DNA from: Saccoglossus kowalevskii
Taxonomy: Eukaryota; Hemichordata; Enteropneusta; Harrimaniidae
Reading direction: 5' to 3'
Length of the DNA stretch: 33,843 bases
Assembly (NCBI RefSeq): GCF_000003605.2
Contig: NW_003151253.1
Coordinates: forward strand, 1,082,598 to 1,116,440
Part shown: one piece after another, positions 1 through 13,100 of the stretch
Layout: each line of letters opens with the position of its first letter
Numbering within the stretch: the stretch's first letter is position 1
The notes under the pieces: generated by a model
What the model was told of the DNA's origin: nothing
Database searches by the model: none
Seen by the model: only the letters and a program-made list of their open reading frames with translations
Program-made: the position numbers and the translations under genes

Positions 1-2642
1 TCATCCACATTTTAAAAAGAAAATTATTCTAAAATATATGTATTCTGTATTTGACAAACAGTTCATTCGACAAATGAAAACTCACAGGAATATTTTTCAG
101 CTATTAGAACAGAATGATAGAGTTTTTATAATACTAGTTTAAAAACGCACTTCAAAGATTGCAGTGTTTGAAGATGTAGATTCTCAGGAGGCAACAGTAC
201 TGTTGACTTCTCCCTCCACTGGACACCAACTATTTAAGTTGATTTGCATACAAAGCAGAGCTTGCAACATGATAGATATTCATAAAGGGTGTTGTTTTTT
301 ACTTTTCATATAATACAGTAGTCACACAATGAGGCAGTTCATATTTGTCTCAGTGAATCATTAATTTTTGGCAGACACCTGTACTTGGACTAAAGCCAGC
401 TAAATTTTTCTGTTATCTTGCATGTTTTATGAATCTATTCACATCTAAATGCAGCACTTTTTTTGCAATGAGACATTTGTTTTTATTCTAAAATATCTGA
501 ATTACTTTGAATAAAGCTGGAAATTATGTTCCTTAAAATAATTAAACAAATAAGGCACCAATGTTTTTGTAAGATATTTACATCTTTTAAGAACATTCGG
601 TAGACTGATTCCCCACTGTTGGTTCAACCCCAAAACTTGTTTGTATTCAAAATTAATTATGACAATGCATATTTATATTGAAACAAACTATGATAAAGGG
701 AATTATATTATATAACAAAGGGCAAGGTCACCAGAGTTCAACTATGTTATTGATAATTAGCTATACATTAATTGCTTGCTTATTTTTGTGTGTGATAAAA
801 TGTGTAATAAAACGCTTTGTAGTGGTGAAAATTTCTCCGGGGTTGTACGACATGGAGGTAACTTTCACTAAGTTTTGTCTTCATGAATATCATAAAATCC
901 TGGCATCGCAATAAATAAACAGTACTCTGTATTAAGTATAATTTGATTATTAATTAAAGTAAAAGTATACAGAGCTTGAACAGTTTAATTCAAAACCCAA
1001 ATTTAATACCAAAAAATTAAAGTAATGAAAATAGAGAATGTGGTAGAGAATCAACATCATTGCTATTTATTGCTCCAAGAACTGTTGCAAATTTTAAAAA
1101 AGTACGATCTCTCCCAGTTACTAAGAAACTGCCAGCTTTATTGCACATTGGATTAGTGTACAGCATAGCTACTTGTTTGTCAAGTCTATCAACCTCCCTG
1201 CACCTATTACACAACATAATTGATTTCACTGTGTGAAAATTGCATCCAGTATCAAATGCATCACATCCGGTCGTCCTGGAGACTCGCTTAATCTCCCCCC
1301 TTCCCACGCACAATATAGAATACACAATTTCCGTTATTTGGCGACATTCATTCAGGCAATGGATTGACCAGAAACTGCAGTGATGTAGTGGATTACACTG
1401 CCTTAATCGGATAAGTTTGTAGTCTGTCTGGGAAAGATGCGGTTACCATAGCAACTTGCTGATCTTGTTAGAAGAACATGTCAATAAGACAAAGAAAAGC
1501 AGGAACGTGATTAATAACCAATTACATGCTGACAAAACTGTAAATGAAATTGTTTGGTGACTGTAATTGGCTAATCAGGGTCACCGAGTAGAGTGATTGC
1601 CCTTGTCAGTTCGTTCTGTGATGTCATTTCTTCTGTTAAGTCTGTTAATTAAACGTCAATGCTTGGATATCCCATCAGTGGAGGAAAGTACATACAGAGG
1701 GCAATAGTTCAGATATTGACTGACAGCATGACTTATTCAGGCTCAATAATCCAAACGTTTGTGAGATAGAAAAAAACATTCTATCTCATTTCCAACCTAT
1801 TATTTTTGTACATAATTTCAGTGCGATTAGAAATAATAATTGGATTTAACTTTCTTTACCAATCAAACCATCATTTCTCTTTTTTATCATCAGTGGTGTA
1901 CCGGTAATTTGTTTATACATGTATTTTATCTCAGGTGATTTTTCACGATACTGATTCATGTAAATGTATGTATCATTTTAGAAGTACCGTAAAACATCAA
2001 CATTTTTGTCACTTGAAATCTTCATGAATTTTCCCACCAAAAGGTCATTGTTTTGGACCAAATAAACAGAATAATAAGCACAGAAAATTGACAATGATGG
2101 TGGATAGATTAATATGCATATACAGAGCATAGAAGTTAGAGCTGCTTGAAAGTTAACAATGGTGGTGAATAGATTAATATGTAAATTATCTAATTAATAT
2201 GCATAGACCATAGAAGTTAAAACTACTTGAGGGAGTACAATTAGTACAAAACTTTAATTTTGGCTTTTGAACTTTTATTGGTGTTGACAAGATTTGAATG
2301 AAATGCTTTTTTTTGCAATATTTTTTTCTGATACAAAAATTTGTCTCTCACAACAACATTAAAGCAGATTACACTAATCTTTCAATAGTTTCTTCTTTTT
2401 CCGATTATGCTTTACTGGTAATGTCAGTTCAGTTCACTGAAAATGAACACATACATGTCACATGGAAAGATGTATACATGACTTGGATCTCATTACCCTA
2501 ACATTAAACATCTATATAATCTGATGCTGGAAGGAATGTATGTTTAAACAAAAAGATGTACATGTATATATTTAGTGACACTGTCAGTTGACTGTTAATT
2601 TAGAATACCGCGCATGATGACAGTTTATCAATCGTTGTTATC
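1..2642. other. AT-rich non-coding stretch, no gene recognised
   Basis: I see no recognisable exon here. The stretch is AT-rich with many short homopolymer runs. A somewhat GC-richer patch at about 1240-1500 carries an RFX X-box-like site and overlaps a 102-codon minus-strand open frame (1017-1325) of unknown meaning. At about 2094-2225 two imperfect copies of a roughly 75-bp segment lie side by side; they share a gattaatatg core and a catagaagtta core. The stretch could be intergenic or a 5' intron of the downstream ADAR gene. Confidence 0.5.
1442..1455 (+). promoter_or_regulatory. RFX X-box-like site
   Basis: The 14 bases GTTACCATAGCAAC fit the degenerate RFX X-box pattern GTNRCCNNRGYAAC at every position. 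In animals X-boxes typically lie upstream of ciliary genes. No gene start is identified nearby, so function is inferred from the motif alone. Near matches occur at 23496-23509 and 29271-29284, each with one mismatch, so the motif may simply be common in this genome. Confidence 0.3.
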
Positions 2643-2959
2643 AAAATTAAGTTAAATTCACAGTGTTTTGTCTGGGCGTTTCAAGACTTGAAATCGAAAT
2701 TCAGTTAAATTCACAGTGTTTTGACTGGGCGTTTCAGAACCTGAAATCGAAATTCAGTTGAATTCACAGTGTTTTGTCTCGGCGTTTCAAGACCTGAAAT
2801 CGAAATTCAGTTAAATTCACAATGTTTTGTCTGGGCGTTTCAAGACCTGAAATCGAAATTCAGTTAAATTCACAATGTTTTGTCTGGGCGTTTCAAGACC
2901 TGAAATCAAAATTCAGTTAAATTCACAGTGTTTTGTCTGGGCGTTTCAAGACCTGAAAT
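2643..2959. repeat. 53-bp minisatellite, about six copies
   Basis: The sequence gttaaattca or a one-base variant recurs at 2651, 2704, 2757, 2810, 2863 and 2916, an exact 53-bp spacing. Each unit continues with cacagtgttttgtctgggcg and tttcaagacctgaaatcgaa. Copies differ at only a few bases, so the array is young or homogenised. It is flanked by unique AT-rich DNA and overlaps no coding evidence. Confidence 0.95.
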
Positions 2960-5900
2960 GAACTGTCATTGTGATTGTTTGTTTGTCTGGCCACATTAGT
3001 GTACCTTACAGAACCTGTACAAAAGATAATATTATCTGTCTGAAGTGATGTATTTCTCTAAACTAAATGAAACCACCATGTTTGTTATTCCCTTTGTCAA
3101 ATATTTCACAAAATTAACCTGTATAATTTCGTTAACTTTAAAAAAAAAAAAACAATTTTGTGAGGTGTGAGAAATTATGCCCATTTGGTTCTTTTATTTA
3201 ACAAATAAATTAGACAAAAATACATTAATAAGGTGAGAATAATTGATGGCATTCATGCCTAGGCAGGTGTTTTAATAACAGTAGGGTTTATTCACACTCT
3301 GGAAAACATGCTCCGGGCCTTCATCAAGGCCTTAGACACATCCTGGAACTTTATGCTGGTACGATCGTTTATGACACGATTCTATTTTAGTCACATGCTA
3401 CATTTTCCATTGTAAACAAAGGAAAGTTTTTGAATGCGATGTAAATAAATGACACACATTTTTTCACACACACACATGAAATTTGTACCCCCATAAAATT
3501 CCAGGATGTGTGACCTTTAGTTACCAGGATGTTTGACCTTTATGGGTTATGCATATTAGCTATTTGGATGTCCCTGTTTTTGTGGTAAGATTTCAACACT
3601 TATATGCTGTGAATTAACATACAAGTGAACTGCATGACAACAATTGACCTCTCTGTGTCAGCTGGTTGATTTTTATCAGGATACACATATAAAGAACTGT
3701 CTCCATATTCCCATGCAATGAACAAAATGAACAATTTCTTCTATGGGGAACGTTTTCCAATCAGGTGACCTAATTGATGTCTCAATTCATCCCCAGCGGT
3801 ATCGTCAGCGTTTGATTTCTCATTATCTTTAAGTCGAGTTCAATTTGTACTCTTGTTTAAACGTGTCTCTGGGAATGTTGTGTCATTACGAAAACAATCA
3901 GCAATGTTGCCGCTGGGAAATAACGTTTTTTCGGTTTTGTGATCTTTTTAGCTCTTGTCTGTCATGTCTGTTTCTCGAAACTGAAACAACATCTATTTCT
4001 AGACCCATTTCAGCTCTTCAAAGAATGATCATAAAGTAAAATTGTGCTGTCTGTCTGTTGTATTCAGTATGCCCTCTAAGTTGATATGACACATCACTGA
4101 TGAACAAAGATCCTTTCTGATGCAACTAGTTGAGCACCACTGACGCAACAGAAAACCATACATTGATAGAGTGAATTTCAAAAGCAACATTATGAAATTT
4201 GTAATGCACTAAAATAAATTTCACATTTTGTAAACAAAGCGTAAACACGAAAGAAATTAGTTTTTTTTTTAGCCCTCTCCCTAGTAAAATGTCTGATAAT
4301 AATTTAGAATTTATTTATACCTATAAATTAGCTAATTTGATAACTGTTTAGCTAAGAAGGGCATATTTTAAACAAAAACATGAAATGCGTAAAAAATTGT
4401 GTTCAAAAATATGATATATTAAAAATAAATATCCGCTCATTTCATTTTATGAGTACTGGAAGGTCTTGTCTTTTCGACAAACATACCCACAATTCAACTT
4501 GCTTTCTAGGACAATGTCTCCTAACTTCTAAGTGTCAATTAATTACTTCATTACCCATCCACAATCTCATTTTTTGACAATATATTAGTCAGGGGCTTAT
4601 ACCCTCACACGTACAAGTAGAAATGTAATTTTAACTCTTTGAGCAACCTAACATTTTTCATTATTTTTGTGCATCATTTTTCTTGTTTTATTATATTTTC
4701 CTATTTTTATTAAAATTTTTATCCAAATGAAAATAATTTACAATTTTCTTGATCAAAATTTTGAAAAATTATGAAAAAACAATTGAGCGAGTTTGAAACT
4801 TTAAAAATGGTGCGTTGACTTTGGCACTCAAATGCTTGAGGACAACACACAGGAGCACTTTCAGTCCATGTCCAGTGTTGATTTTCTAAATATTCTATCT
4901 TGGCAACTGCTGTTGAGTGTGTGTAATCCTGTCACTTTTCACCATGTACACAGCCATCAATGTTTTTATTTCATGTTTGGTTACTGGACCGATTTTGTTT
5001 TTGAGTCACAGGTGAATAAATACCTGACCAAGTATTGCAATTGTACAGCGATGTGTTCCACATCAAAGTCAACATTCACAAAGTAAACTTCAGAATTTTT
5101 TAAATATTTTAACAAAACATTCAGAAATTATTTGGTCCAAAATAAAAAAAAAAAAGAAATTATTGAAAAATACTGGCAGGAAAATTATTTTCATTGCTAG
5201 AAATGTTTTCAATTTCTGTATTTTATGGCATTTGTGAAAGTCACCAACACACTTTTCCTTGCTACAAATTATACTGACTCACATAAATTCGTCTCATGGA
5301 TTTCATTCACTTTGTTCATTATAAACTTCTATTGAACATTTGCACACAAGTGTTTTGGTGGCTTCTAGAGTAGACAACTAGATTTACAAAGTAAAGGCCA
5401 AATGTACGGTACTACTTTTCTGTTGGTGGAGAGTCTTGACCTTTTCACCACCAGTTCTCTATTTTCATCACAAATTCACAAAATAGTCCCGTTTATTGTC
5501 TGCACTTTCTTTCAGACAATTGGGACAAAAATTATCAAATGTTTTGAGTAAAAACTGAAAATTAACTAAATATTGTTTGTTGGCTACAAAATAATTGTTC
5601 ATTTCCAAAAAATAGTGGACAATATATGAAAAAAGTGTCAAAAAAAGTGCAGAAAAATTTTAGCGAGAAAGTCTGGTAATGAAAAGGTTAAAAATACAAA
5701 GTAGATAGGTATTTAGCTGGTGGCTACTTCTTAACGAAAGCCCTGTAAACAAAACTTTTTTGGATAAAAATATTAAAATAAAAATAAATTCTTATTATGT
5801 TCACGTGTCCTAAAACATTATTTTATTTTTTGTAAATATAAATCCCCCCTCCCCCTCTTTTCAGCTGAAAAAATGTACAACCATAAGGTATCTGACTGAT

Positions 5901-7002
5901 GTGTACATTTCTTGTTTAGTGGATTACTGTCGAAGTGAAACGAAGTGTGCTACTGTTTAACTGTTATCCGTTACATAACATTTCTATCAAAGTGTCACCA
6001 TCAGGAGACAGCTCAGTGATTTCGAACTCCACTATCGCAAGTAGCTCACCAGTACGAATCTTTTATCTCAACAACGCAATAAAAAAAGCATTTGTTTACC
6101 GTCAATGAACCATGCACCAGTAGACTGCATGATATCCAGTCCTGTTTGTTTGCGTTTTACTTCTTTTATTTCATTTTCTAAGGCAAGTTTTCTGACCTTT
6201 TTACTGATTGTCTGGTTTATAATAACTCTTGTGTTGATTATTTTAGGTTTTGTCTTAATCTGTTCAATGTTTTCAACACCATTTATAGATTTTCCTATCT
6301 TTCTGAGCTAATATCTTGAAAAATAATTTAATGTCAGTGAAATTACGTGTGTTTTTTTGGTTTTCTTTTCGTTTTGTTTTCAATGAATTCCTGAATGAAA
6401 TATTTCATTTGATATCTTGATTACGTGTTCAAATAAAATGGAAGAGGAATTAAGCTAAATGTTTGTTTTGTTTATAACATCGGAAACCCTTAAAAAGTTA
6501 TCCAAGCATAGATAACAGGTGATTTGCATTCTGAAATATCCGAGATTTTGCTGCCATGGCATGCCACAGCACGTTCAGATTCTCAATTCCAATTCAATAC
6601 ATTTATCTTCGGCGTGGCTGGTTTGTTGTATATTCACAGAGAATCTCTCCCAGGTAAAAGACGTTTTTCTTGCAGCTGCGCTACCTTTCATTTCTCCTGG
6701 TGACATGTATTCATTCCATGCCGTCCCCCAAGTATGTTCACCACCTAGAATCATTTACATGGCTTTATTTAATTCACCCTTGATACAGAATTAATATCGA
6801 GGGTGTTTAATCTTTTGAATGGCATATATTTTCCAGCCAACCCATTTGGTGAAACATTTTAATGTATTATTCTATAATTTCTTTCCTAATTTTGAACCAA
6901 ATTTATGTAATTTCCCATTGGCTAGAGATCTTGATCAAAATTTTTTAAAAAGTGGCAGAAATTTATGCAACTTTTATTTGTGAAAGGTGACAACAGTTAC
7001 AA
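2960..7002. other. AT-rich non-coding stretch
   Basis: No exon is recognised. The short open frames here have no domain signal and run through poly-A/T tracts. Visible structure includes a 19-bp inverted repeat pair (3337-3355 with 3492-3510), a small GGCCTT/AAGGCC hairpin (3316-3331) and repeated gaccttt words around 3510-3541. Confidence 0.5.
3337..3510. repeat. Foldback with 19-bp inverted arms
   Basis: cacatcctggaactttatg at 3337-3355 is the reverse complement of 3492-3510 with one mismatch. About 136 bp separate the arms. This could be the remnant of a small inverted-repeat element; no target-site duplication was recognised. Confidence 0.5.
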
Positions 7003-7086
7003 ATTGACCCATTTGCAATAAATATTGACCTATTTGTCATAAATATTGACCTATTTGTCATAAATATTGACCTATTTGTCATAATT
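7003..7086. repeat. 21-bp tandem repeat, four copies
   Basis: The word attgacc recurs at 7003, 7024, 7045 and 7066, an exact 21-bp period. The unit is close to attgacctatttgtcataa plus one base. The first copy is the most diverged. The repeat lies immediately upstream of the larger 48-bp array. Confidence 0.95.
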
Positions 7087-7149
7087 TTGCTTATAAGTTG
7101 GTTTATATATTTTTAACAGTCTGTGATTACACTGTGATTTTTTGCTTGA

Positions 7150-8315
7150 TGTCATTATAACTATGCAATGATGTTTGGTAGTCTTAGCCGAGGTCATTAT
7201 ATCTTTTGCAATTGCATCTGATTGGTATTGTACTTGAGGTCATGGTGTCCGATTGGTATTCGTAATAACTATATATTATAACTATGCAGTCGCATCTGAT
7301 TGGTATTCTTGTAGTTTAGGTCATTATATATACGCAATGGCATCAAATTGGAATTCTCGTAGTTTAGGTCATTATATCCATGCAATGGCATCAAATTGGT
7401 ATTCTCGTAGTTTAGGTCATTATATCCATGCAATGGCGTCAGATTGGTATTCTCGTACTTTAGGTCATTATATCCATGCAATGGTGTCAGATTGGTATTC
7501 TCGTACTTTAGGTCATTATATCCATGCAATGGCGTCAGATTGGTATTCTCGTACTTTAGGTCATTATATCTATGCAATGGCATCAAATTGGAATTCTCGT
7601 AGTTTAGGTCATTATATCCATGCAATGGCGTCAGATTGGTATTCTCGTACTTTAGGTCATTATATCCATGCAATGGCGTCAGATTGGTATTCTCGTACTT
7701 TAGGTCATTATATCTATGCAATGGCGTCAGATTAGTACTCTCGTACTTTAGGTCATTATATCTATGCAATGGCATCACATTGGTATTCTCGTACTTTAGG
7801 TCATTATATCAATGTAATGGCATCAGATTAGTATTCTTGTACTTTAGGTCATTATATCTATGCAATGGTGTCAGATTAGTACTCTCGTACTTCAGGTCAT
7901 TATATCCATGCAATGGCGTCAGATTAGTACTCTCGTACTTCAGGTCATTATATCCATGCAATGGCGTCAGATTGGTACTCTCGCACTTTAGGTCATTATA
8001 TCTACCAGGGGTATGTAATGGTGTCAGTTTAGTATTCTCGTACTTTAGGTCATTATATCTATGCAATGGCATCACATTGGTATTCTCGTACTTTAGGTCA
8101 TTATATCTATGCAATGGCATCACATTGGTATTCTCATACTTTAGGTCATTATATCTATGCAATGGCGTCAGATTAGTATTCTCGTACTTTAGGTCATTAT
8201 ATCCATGCAATGATGTCAGATCGGTGTTCTCGTACTTCAGGTCATTATATCAATGTAATGGCATCACATTGGTATTCTCGTACTTTAGGTCATTATATCT
8301 ATGCAATGGCATCTG
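7150..8315. repeat. 48-bp minisatellite, about 21 good copies plus degenerate left edge
   Basis: ggtcattata recurs every 48 bp from 7319 to 7991, then after a 9-bp insertion from 8048 to 8288, giving 21 regular copies. Two or three degenerate copies extend left to about 7150. Each unit reads roughly ggtattctcgtactttaggt, cattatatccatgcaatggc, gtcagatt. Because 48 is a multiple of three and the unit has few stops, long open frames appear on both strands: + 7253-7735 and 7636-8316, - 7269-7778 and 7809-8210. They consist only of the translated repeat and are not called as genes. Variants at the aatggc[g/a]tca and agatt[g/a]g positions show independent copy drift. Confidence 0.97.
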
Positions 8316-10095
8316 ATATGCTATTGACACCCTATTACTGTGATGTGGTTGACTAACAAACATTTCCAATTTTCACACCACAAAATCTATTGCTTTCACT
8401 CCAAATGTTAAGCCATTATTTTATTTTCAAATTGTAGACACATAAAAACTCATTATTATGCAAGCTGGTGGTACATTACTGTCTATTTCATCTTAATGGA
8501 TTATATATTAGTTGACTAGATAAACCTCTGAATGGCAATATATTCTGTTTCGCCAATAGTGTGGTTGCCCCCGAGCACTTTGCTACCACTTGCTGTCACT
8601 CAGATGTTCATTACTATAATAACGTTTTTTTCTCTATTTGAAGTGCTAATTATCGTAGTTCAGGCCGGGGCATGTCATACTTACTGACGTAGTTATTGAT
8701 TATTTTTTTTTACGTGTGCGTGTGTAAAAATTTATTTAATTGTTAACACGCCATTGACATTGACTATACCGTTATTGTTTATGATGTCTGTATAAATTTG
8801 TTAAATGGTCATACAATCGAAGCGAGGTCCTCTCTTTTTCGCCGTCGCTATGTTTATCAGTAAGCTGTGTGTTTTTCTTCTTCTTTTTTTCTATAACGGT
8901 CCACAATGTTTTCTGTGTGTATGCAAATACGGTTGATGCTTTTGTTAAGAGGTATTCATGTACCAAACTGTTTAGCTAACTGTGTCCTGGTATTCAATGC
9001 CTCTCTAGCGTCTCTGTTTGGCTCTGGCTTCACTCAAATCTACTGGTCTTTATCAATAGAAGATTTTTACAACAAAGGCCTTTGTGTCGTTGCCCTGCAT
9101 GTTTAGGCACACTCGGGTGGAGCTATTCTCTGTGTCCTTTGTCATGCATGGTAATTCTATTGAAACGTGGTAACAATGGGCCCCAACCTTTCCAGCTAAG
9201 CACAAAAGTCGGTGTCAAGTCAAGCAAGCAGACACACAGACGCACTGTAAAGTGTGGTTTCTAACCCCAATTCTGTTTCTGTCAGTCTGTCGTTGATGAA
9301 GGATCCTCATTCTAGTCTAATCTGTGAAAGTTTCTTGTATTAATGGCAGGTATGTGGTCGTGGCACAGTGTGCCTCGTTAGAATTAATTCTTCCTGTATT
9401 GCCATCCATCATATTTACTCGTTACATTTGTGACGGCGTTTGACTTATTTCTAACACGCATAGTGTATATCCTAAAGGAAAATGACTTTCTCTGTGGTAC
9501 CCAGCAGTGATCTTGAGGGGGTGTAAAAAGTTTCAGTTTGTGCAAACATGCAATCGTGCATTGATACCCTCGGTACCGTCACCTTTTAATACCATTGTAA
9601 CAAAATGACACGCTTCTCAGGCTTATTTCAAACTACTGCTGTTTCTCGTTACCTCGCTGTGACAGAATCATATGTCATACACTGGTGAAATATGCTTCGT
9701 AAAATACAGTGCATATGTCAAAACCATACAGCTTCCCTAAAGAGAAAAATAAAGGGTTGTTTATCATTGACATGCATCACAGAAGCTGATGATGTAAATG
9801 GCTAACCTGGTATCAATATAAAAAAAATTATTGTTATATTCATGAAAATCTAAACAACACAAATATCTCTGCTCATTTTATGGTATTTTGTATGTTGACA
9901 TCATCTGAGAAATCAGCTTTGAACTATAACAGAGATATTTAAAGCGAGTGTGTGAATATATGCCCATCGAGTAAACATTAGAAGTTTGCCTTTTAGTCAT
10001 TTAATCATGCATGGTAAACAAAATCAGTTAATAATGTTTGTTTGGCTGCCAAAATCACACGATTAATCAAGTCTGCTGAGCTGCATAGATATGCA
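8316..10095. other. Non-coding stretch, nothing recognised
   Basis: Unique AT-rich sequence with two short overlapping plus-strand open frames (8906-9106, 9082-9264) that show no domain or family signal. I see no exon, RNA gene or mobile element here. Confidence 0.45.

Positions 10096-10171
<76 letters not shown>
10096..10171. repeat. (CTGT)n microsatellite
   Basis: A perfect tetranucleotide run of about 18-19 CTGT/TGTC units. It produces artefactual cysteine-serine-leucine-rich and glutamine-threonine-aspartate-rich open frames on the two strands. Confidence 0.99.
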
Positions 10172-13100
10172 TACCCACACTTATTTGGATTATCTGCATT
10201 TATATCTTCAGTAAACCAATATCCCAATTCTTTTCCACTGTCAACTTAACTATGTATTGTTATCTACCAAGGTAATGTCCATTGCTGCCAAGTGGTTACT
10301 ACATAGTTGGCCTTTGTGTCCAAATCTTCCTATTCACACATCTGAAAATGACATCCCATTCATGGTACTCCTCCTTTTAAAGTTGTGGTTTAGTCAATTC
10401 AAATAGACTGAAAACATCAAATTTCTTCTTCTATTTTTGTTTAAATTTTAAACAGTTAGTAGTATATGGTTGATATATAGTAGGTCTGTACTCAGTCGTG
10501 CAGAGCCCCGTTTAAAATCACAGCTGCAATTTGTTTTACAAAATTGCTCTATTCATTAAAATAATTCATATTATTTTGTTTCTGAATGATAATTAGTGCC
10601 ATGTTTGGTGAAGCACAGTTGGTTTGACGAATTCATTCACTGTTTAATTTTTAGGGGTATAAAACAGCTAAGATTATCACCATGGTGATGAATAAAACAG
10701 ATCTAATTTACACCTACATAGCATCGCTGCATTACTTTCTTTCAGACAATACTGTTGAGCGGAACGCTGATTGCAGGAAATTAGATTTTGTTTCCCTCCC
10801 TCAGATATGGAATTGCTGAAAGGAATAGTTTTGATGAACGGCTTGAGTAGAACAACATATTCACTCACAAAAAATTCACAAAGTTTGCATTTCAATTTGA
10901 CAAAGATCTGTGCGATTTTTTTTTTGCTGAATCTGTATTATATGCAAATAGAAATACAATTGAAAAGATATGCCAGTATAGAAAGAAAATTAATTTGATC
11001 ACTTTAATTTTTATTTAAAGTCAACTTTTTGATGCGAGTTGGAGGGATAAAAATTTGTGACCATGAAATTATCAATTGTCTTATTTTAAAGCAGGGAGTT
11101 ACAGTGTTATTTGGTCAATTTTAACCATTTTTGTGAATGCTCACATACACATTTTTGATAACAGTATACGGTACACTATTTTCAATAATTCAGTGAAAAT
11201 GCATTTCATGGTTGGAATTAAGAGTGATTGACTACAGTGATTGATATTCTTGTACAGAATCCTCTTGATTAAAAGTGCATTTAAACGCAAAATTGTGTGT
11301 ATTTTAAGTATACTGGATTTGAAATATGAATTTTTTGAACCATAGAATAATACTTTGGTCATTTATGTAAGTACATGAACAACTGATAAAACTAATACAT
11401 AATGTGGCCTCCAAGTCAAACATTGCCAACAATATAACAACAACAAAAGCCAGTTCTACTTGAGAACAATGTCACTTTCACCAGTGAACATAAAATCAGA
11501 CATTTTTCAGCTCAGACAGTCTGTTTCTAAAATTGTTAAATTTTGTTCTCGTAACTTCGTACTGTGTTAAATTGCTCTGGCATTAGTTGCCGGATAAAGG
11601 CTGGCCGGCAACACCAGGAGGACGAGGAGGGCTGGCACCAACAGAAAGGGTTCTCAGTCATTCCCTATCAGGCAGTTTCCACTAACAAATTAGATGGTCT
11701 CCTATTATAACTGAGCAGCAATACAATTGATTGTAATGTGGTTTTTTTTTTTTTATCTCATCTTCACCTTTTAATTAGTCCCCAGGACGTTAATTTGATT
11801 CATTTCATGCAATGGAAGTCTTTGTCATCTGATGATGTAATCAATCATCCCTTTGTTAAGCAAATTAGGTCATATGCTTCGTAGTTCAAACATGGAGAAA
11901 TCCATCATGTTATTATGTAATTACATAAAGTACTCTATTGTCACTTGGAATTTATTTTCGCTGAAGGGACGAAAGGGATGAATCAGTGAAAATAAAATCC
12001 TGTGGAAATGCTTTTTTTGCTAAATTTTAAAATCAACTCATCAAAGATCAGTGAAAATTAATTAAAATCAATTTGCTTCGTCATTTTCACAGTGAGAGGA
12101 GGGGGTACTGATTCGAAAAATTTAGAACTTCATTTTTTCCTTGAGAAATGTAAAATATAAAAATGCAAATGAGTATTTTTTTCTTTAAAGACTTCATTTA
12201 AAAACTGCTTAGTTGTTTTGCCAATTCACAGGCACAGTTAAAAGTCATATTTTTGGCGTTGCCTCTAAGCGTTGGCTCTCCTTAGATGAAAGCATAATCT
12301 TAATTCCTGTACTTTAGATCTAGTCCCAGACTTGCTTTGTTAAAGCAACTGGTTTTGACAAGGTCACTTTATGGCAGTCTAATTCAGTTATGTGATGGCA
12401 TTTTAATTACAAATACATGCTTCACGTCCAACTAATATAAATGATTACTACTGCCTGGTTATTTGTTGTTCACTTTGTGAAGTTTGCATATTTTTTTGAT
12501 TCGTGTAGCTCATTCACAGCACGATGTAGTTGTACCAGATCCTGGCAAGTTAATAAAGTTAATTTTTTATCAACCAATTTCGGAATGCTTAAAGAGATGG
12601 GCTTGTTTTACCATCGATATCTAGCTATTGTCGTTTTGATTAACCAGGTTTCCTCTCATGTTCAGTTTTTGAACTAATAACTTTTGTTATGAATTTGCTT
12701 AAATAACTGTCCAAATATTGTGGCTGTAGAGTAGTATGGTATGGTTCAAACACCAAAGACAACATTTGCACCATTTACAAAATAAATCAAGATCAAGCCT
12801 CGGAAAAATGTTGTCCAAAAATTTACTACCAGTATGACAAACATTCCCTGGATTGAAATAAGTGAAAACAACAATAAAATCTGCTTATGAAATGTGTATG
12901 TAAATTAAGTGCCTCAGTTTGCATCACCGCCAGACCTCATCTGAATCTGCGCATAGTTGTGTGTTAAATTCTTAAAACATGAATCTATAGCCTCCTCTTC
13001 CAAAATCATTTCCATCTGTACAATCTCTCACTCCCACACACACACACCCACAAAGTATTCGTCATGATTATGAGATTTTACTAAAGATAGAAATAATCCA

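Noticed and set aside
4832-5086. 84-codon plus-strand open frame as a small gene
   Set aside because: No family signal, AT-rich unique DNA and no supporting splice or promoter context; similar to chance frames elsewhere in the window.
7253-8316. Open frames of 133-226 codons on both strands
   Set aside because: Products of the 48-bp repeat, whose length is a multiple of three and which lacks stops; frames on both strands are equally open, as expected for a satellite.
10005-10275. Cys/Ser/Val/Leu-rich and Arg/Gln/Thr/Asp-rich open frames
   Set aside because: Both arise from the CTGT microsatellite.
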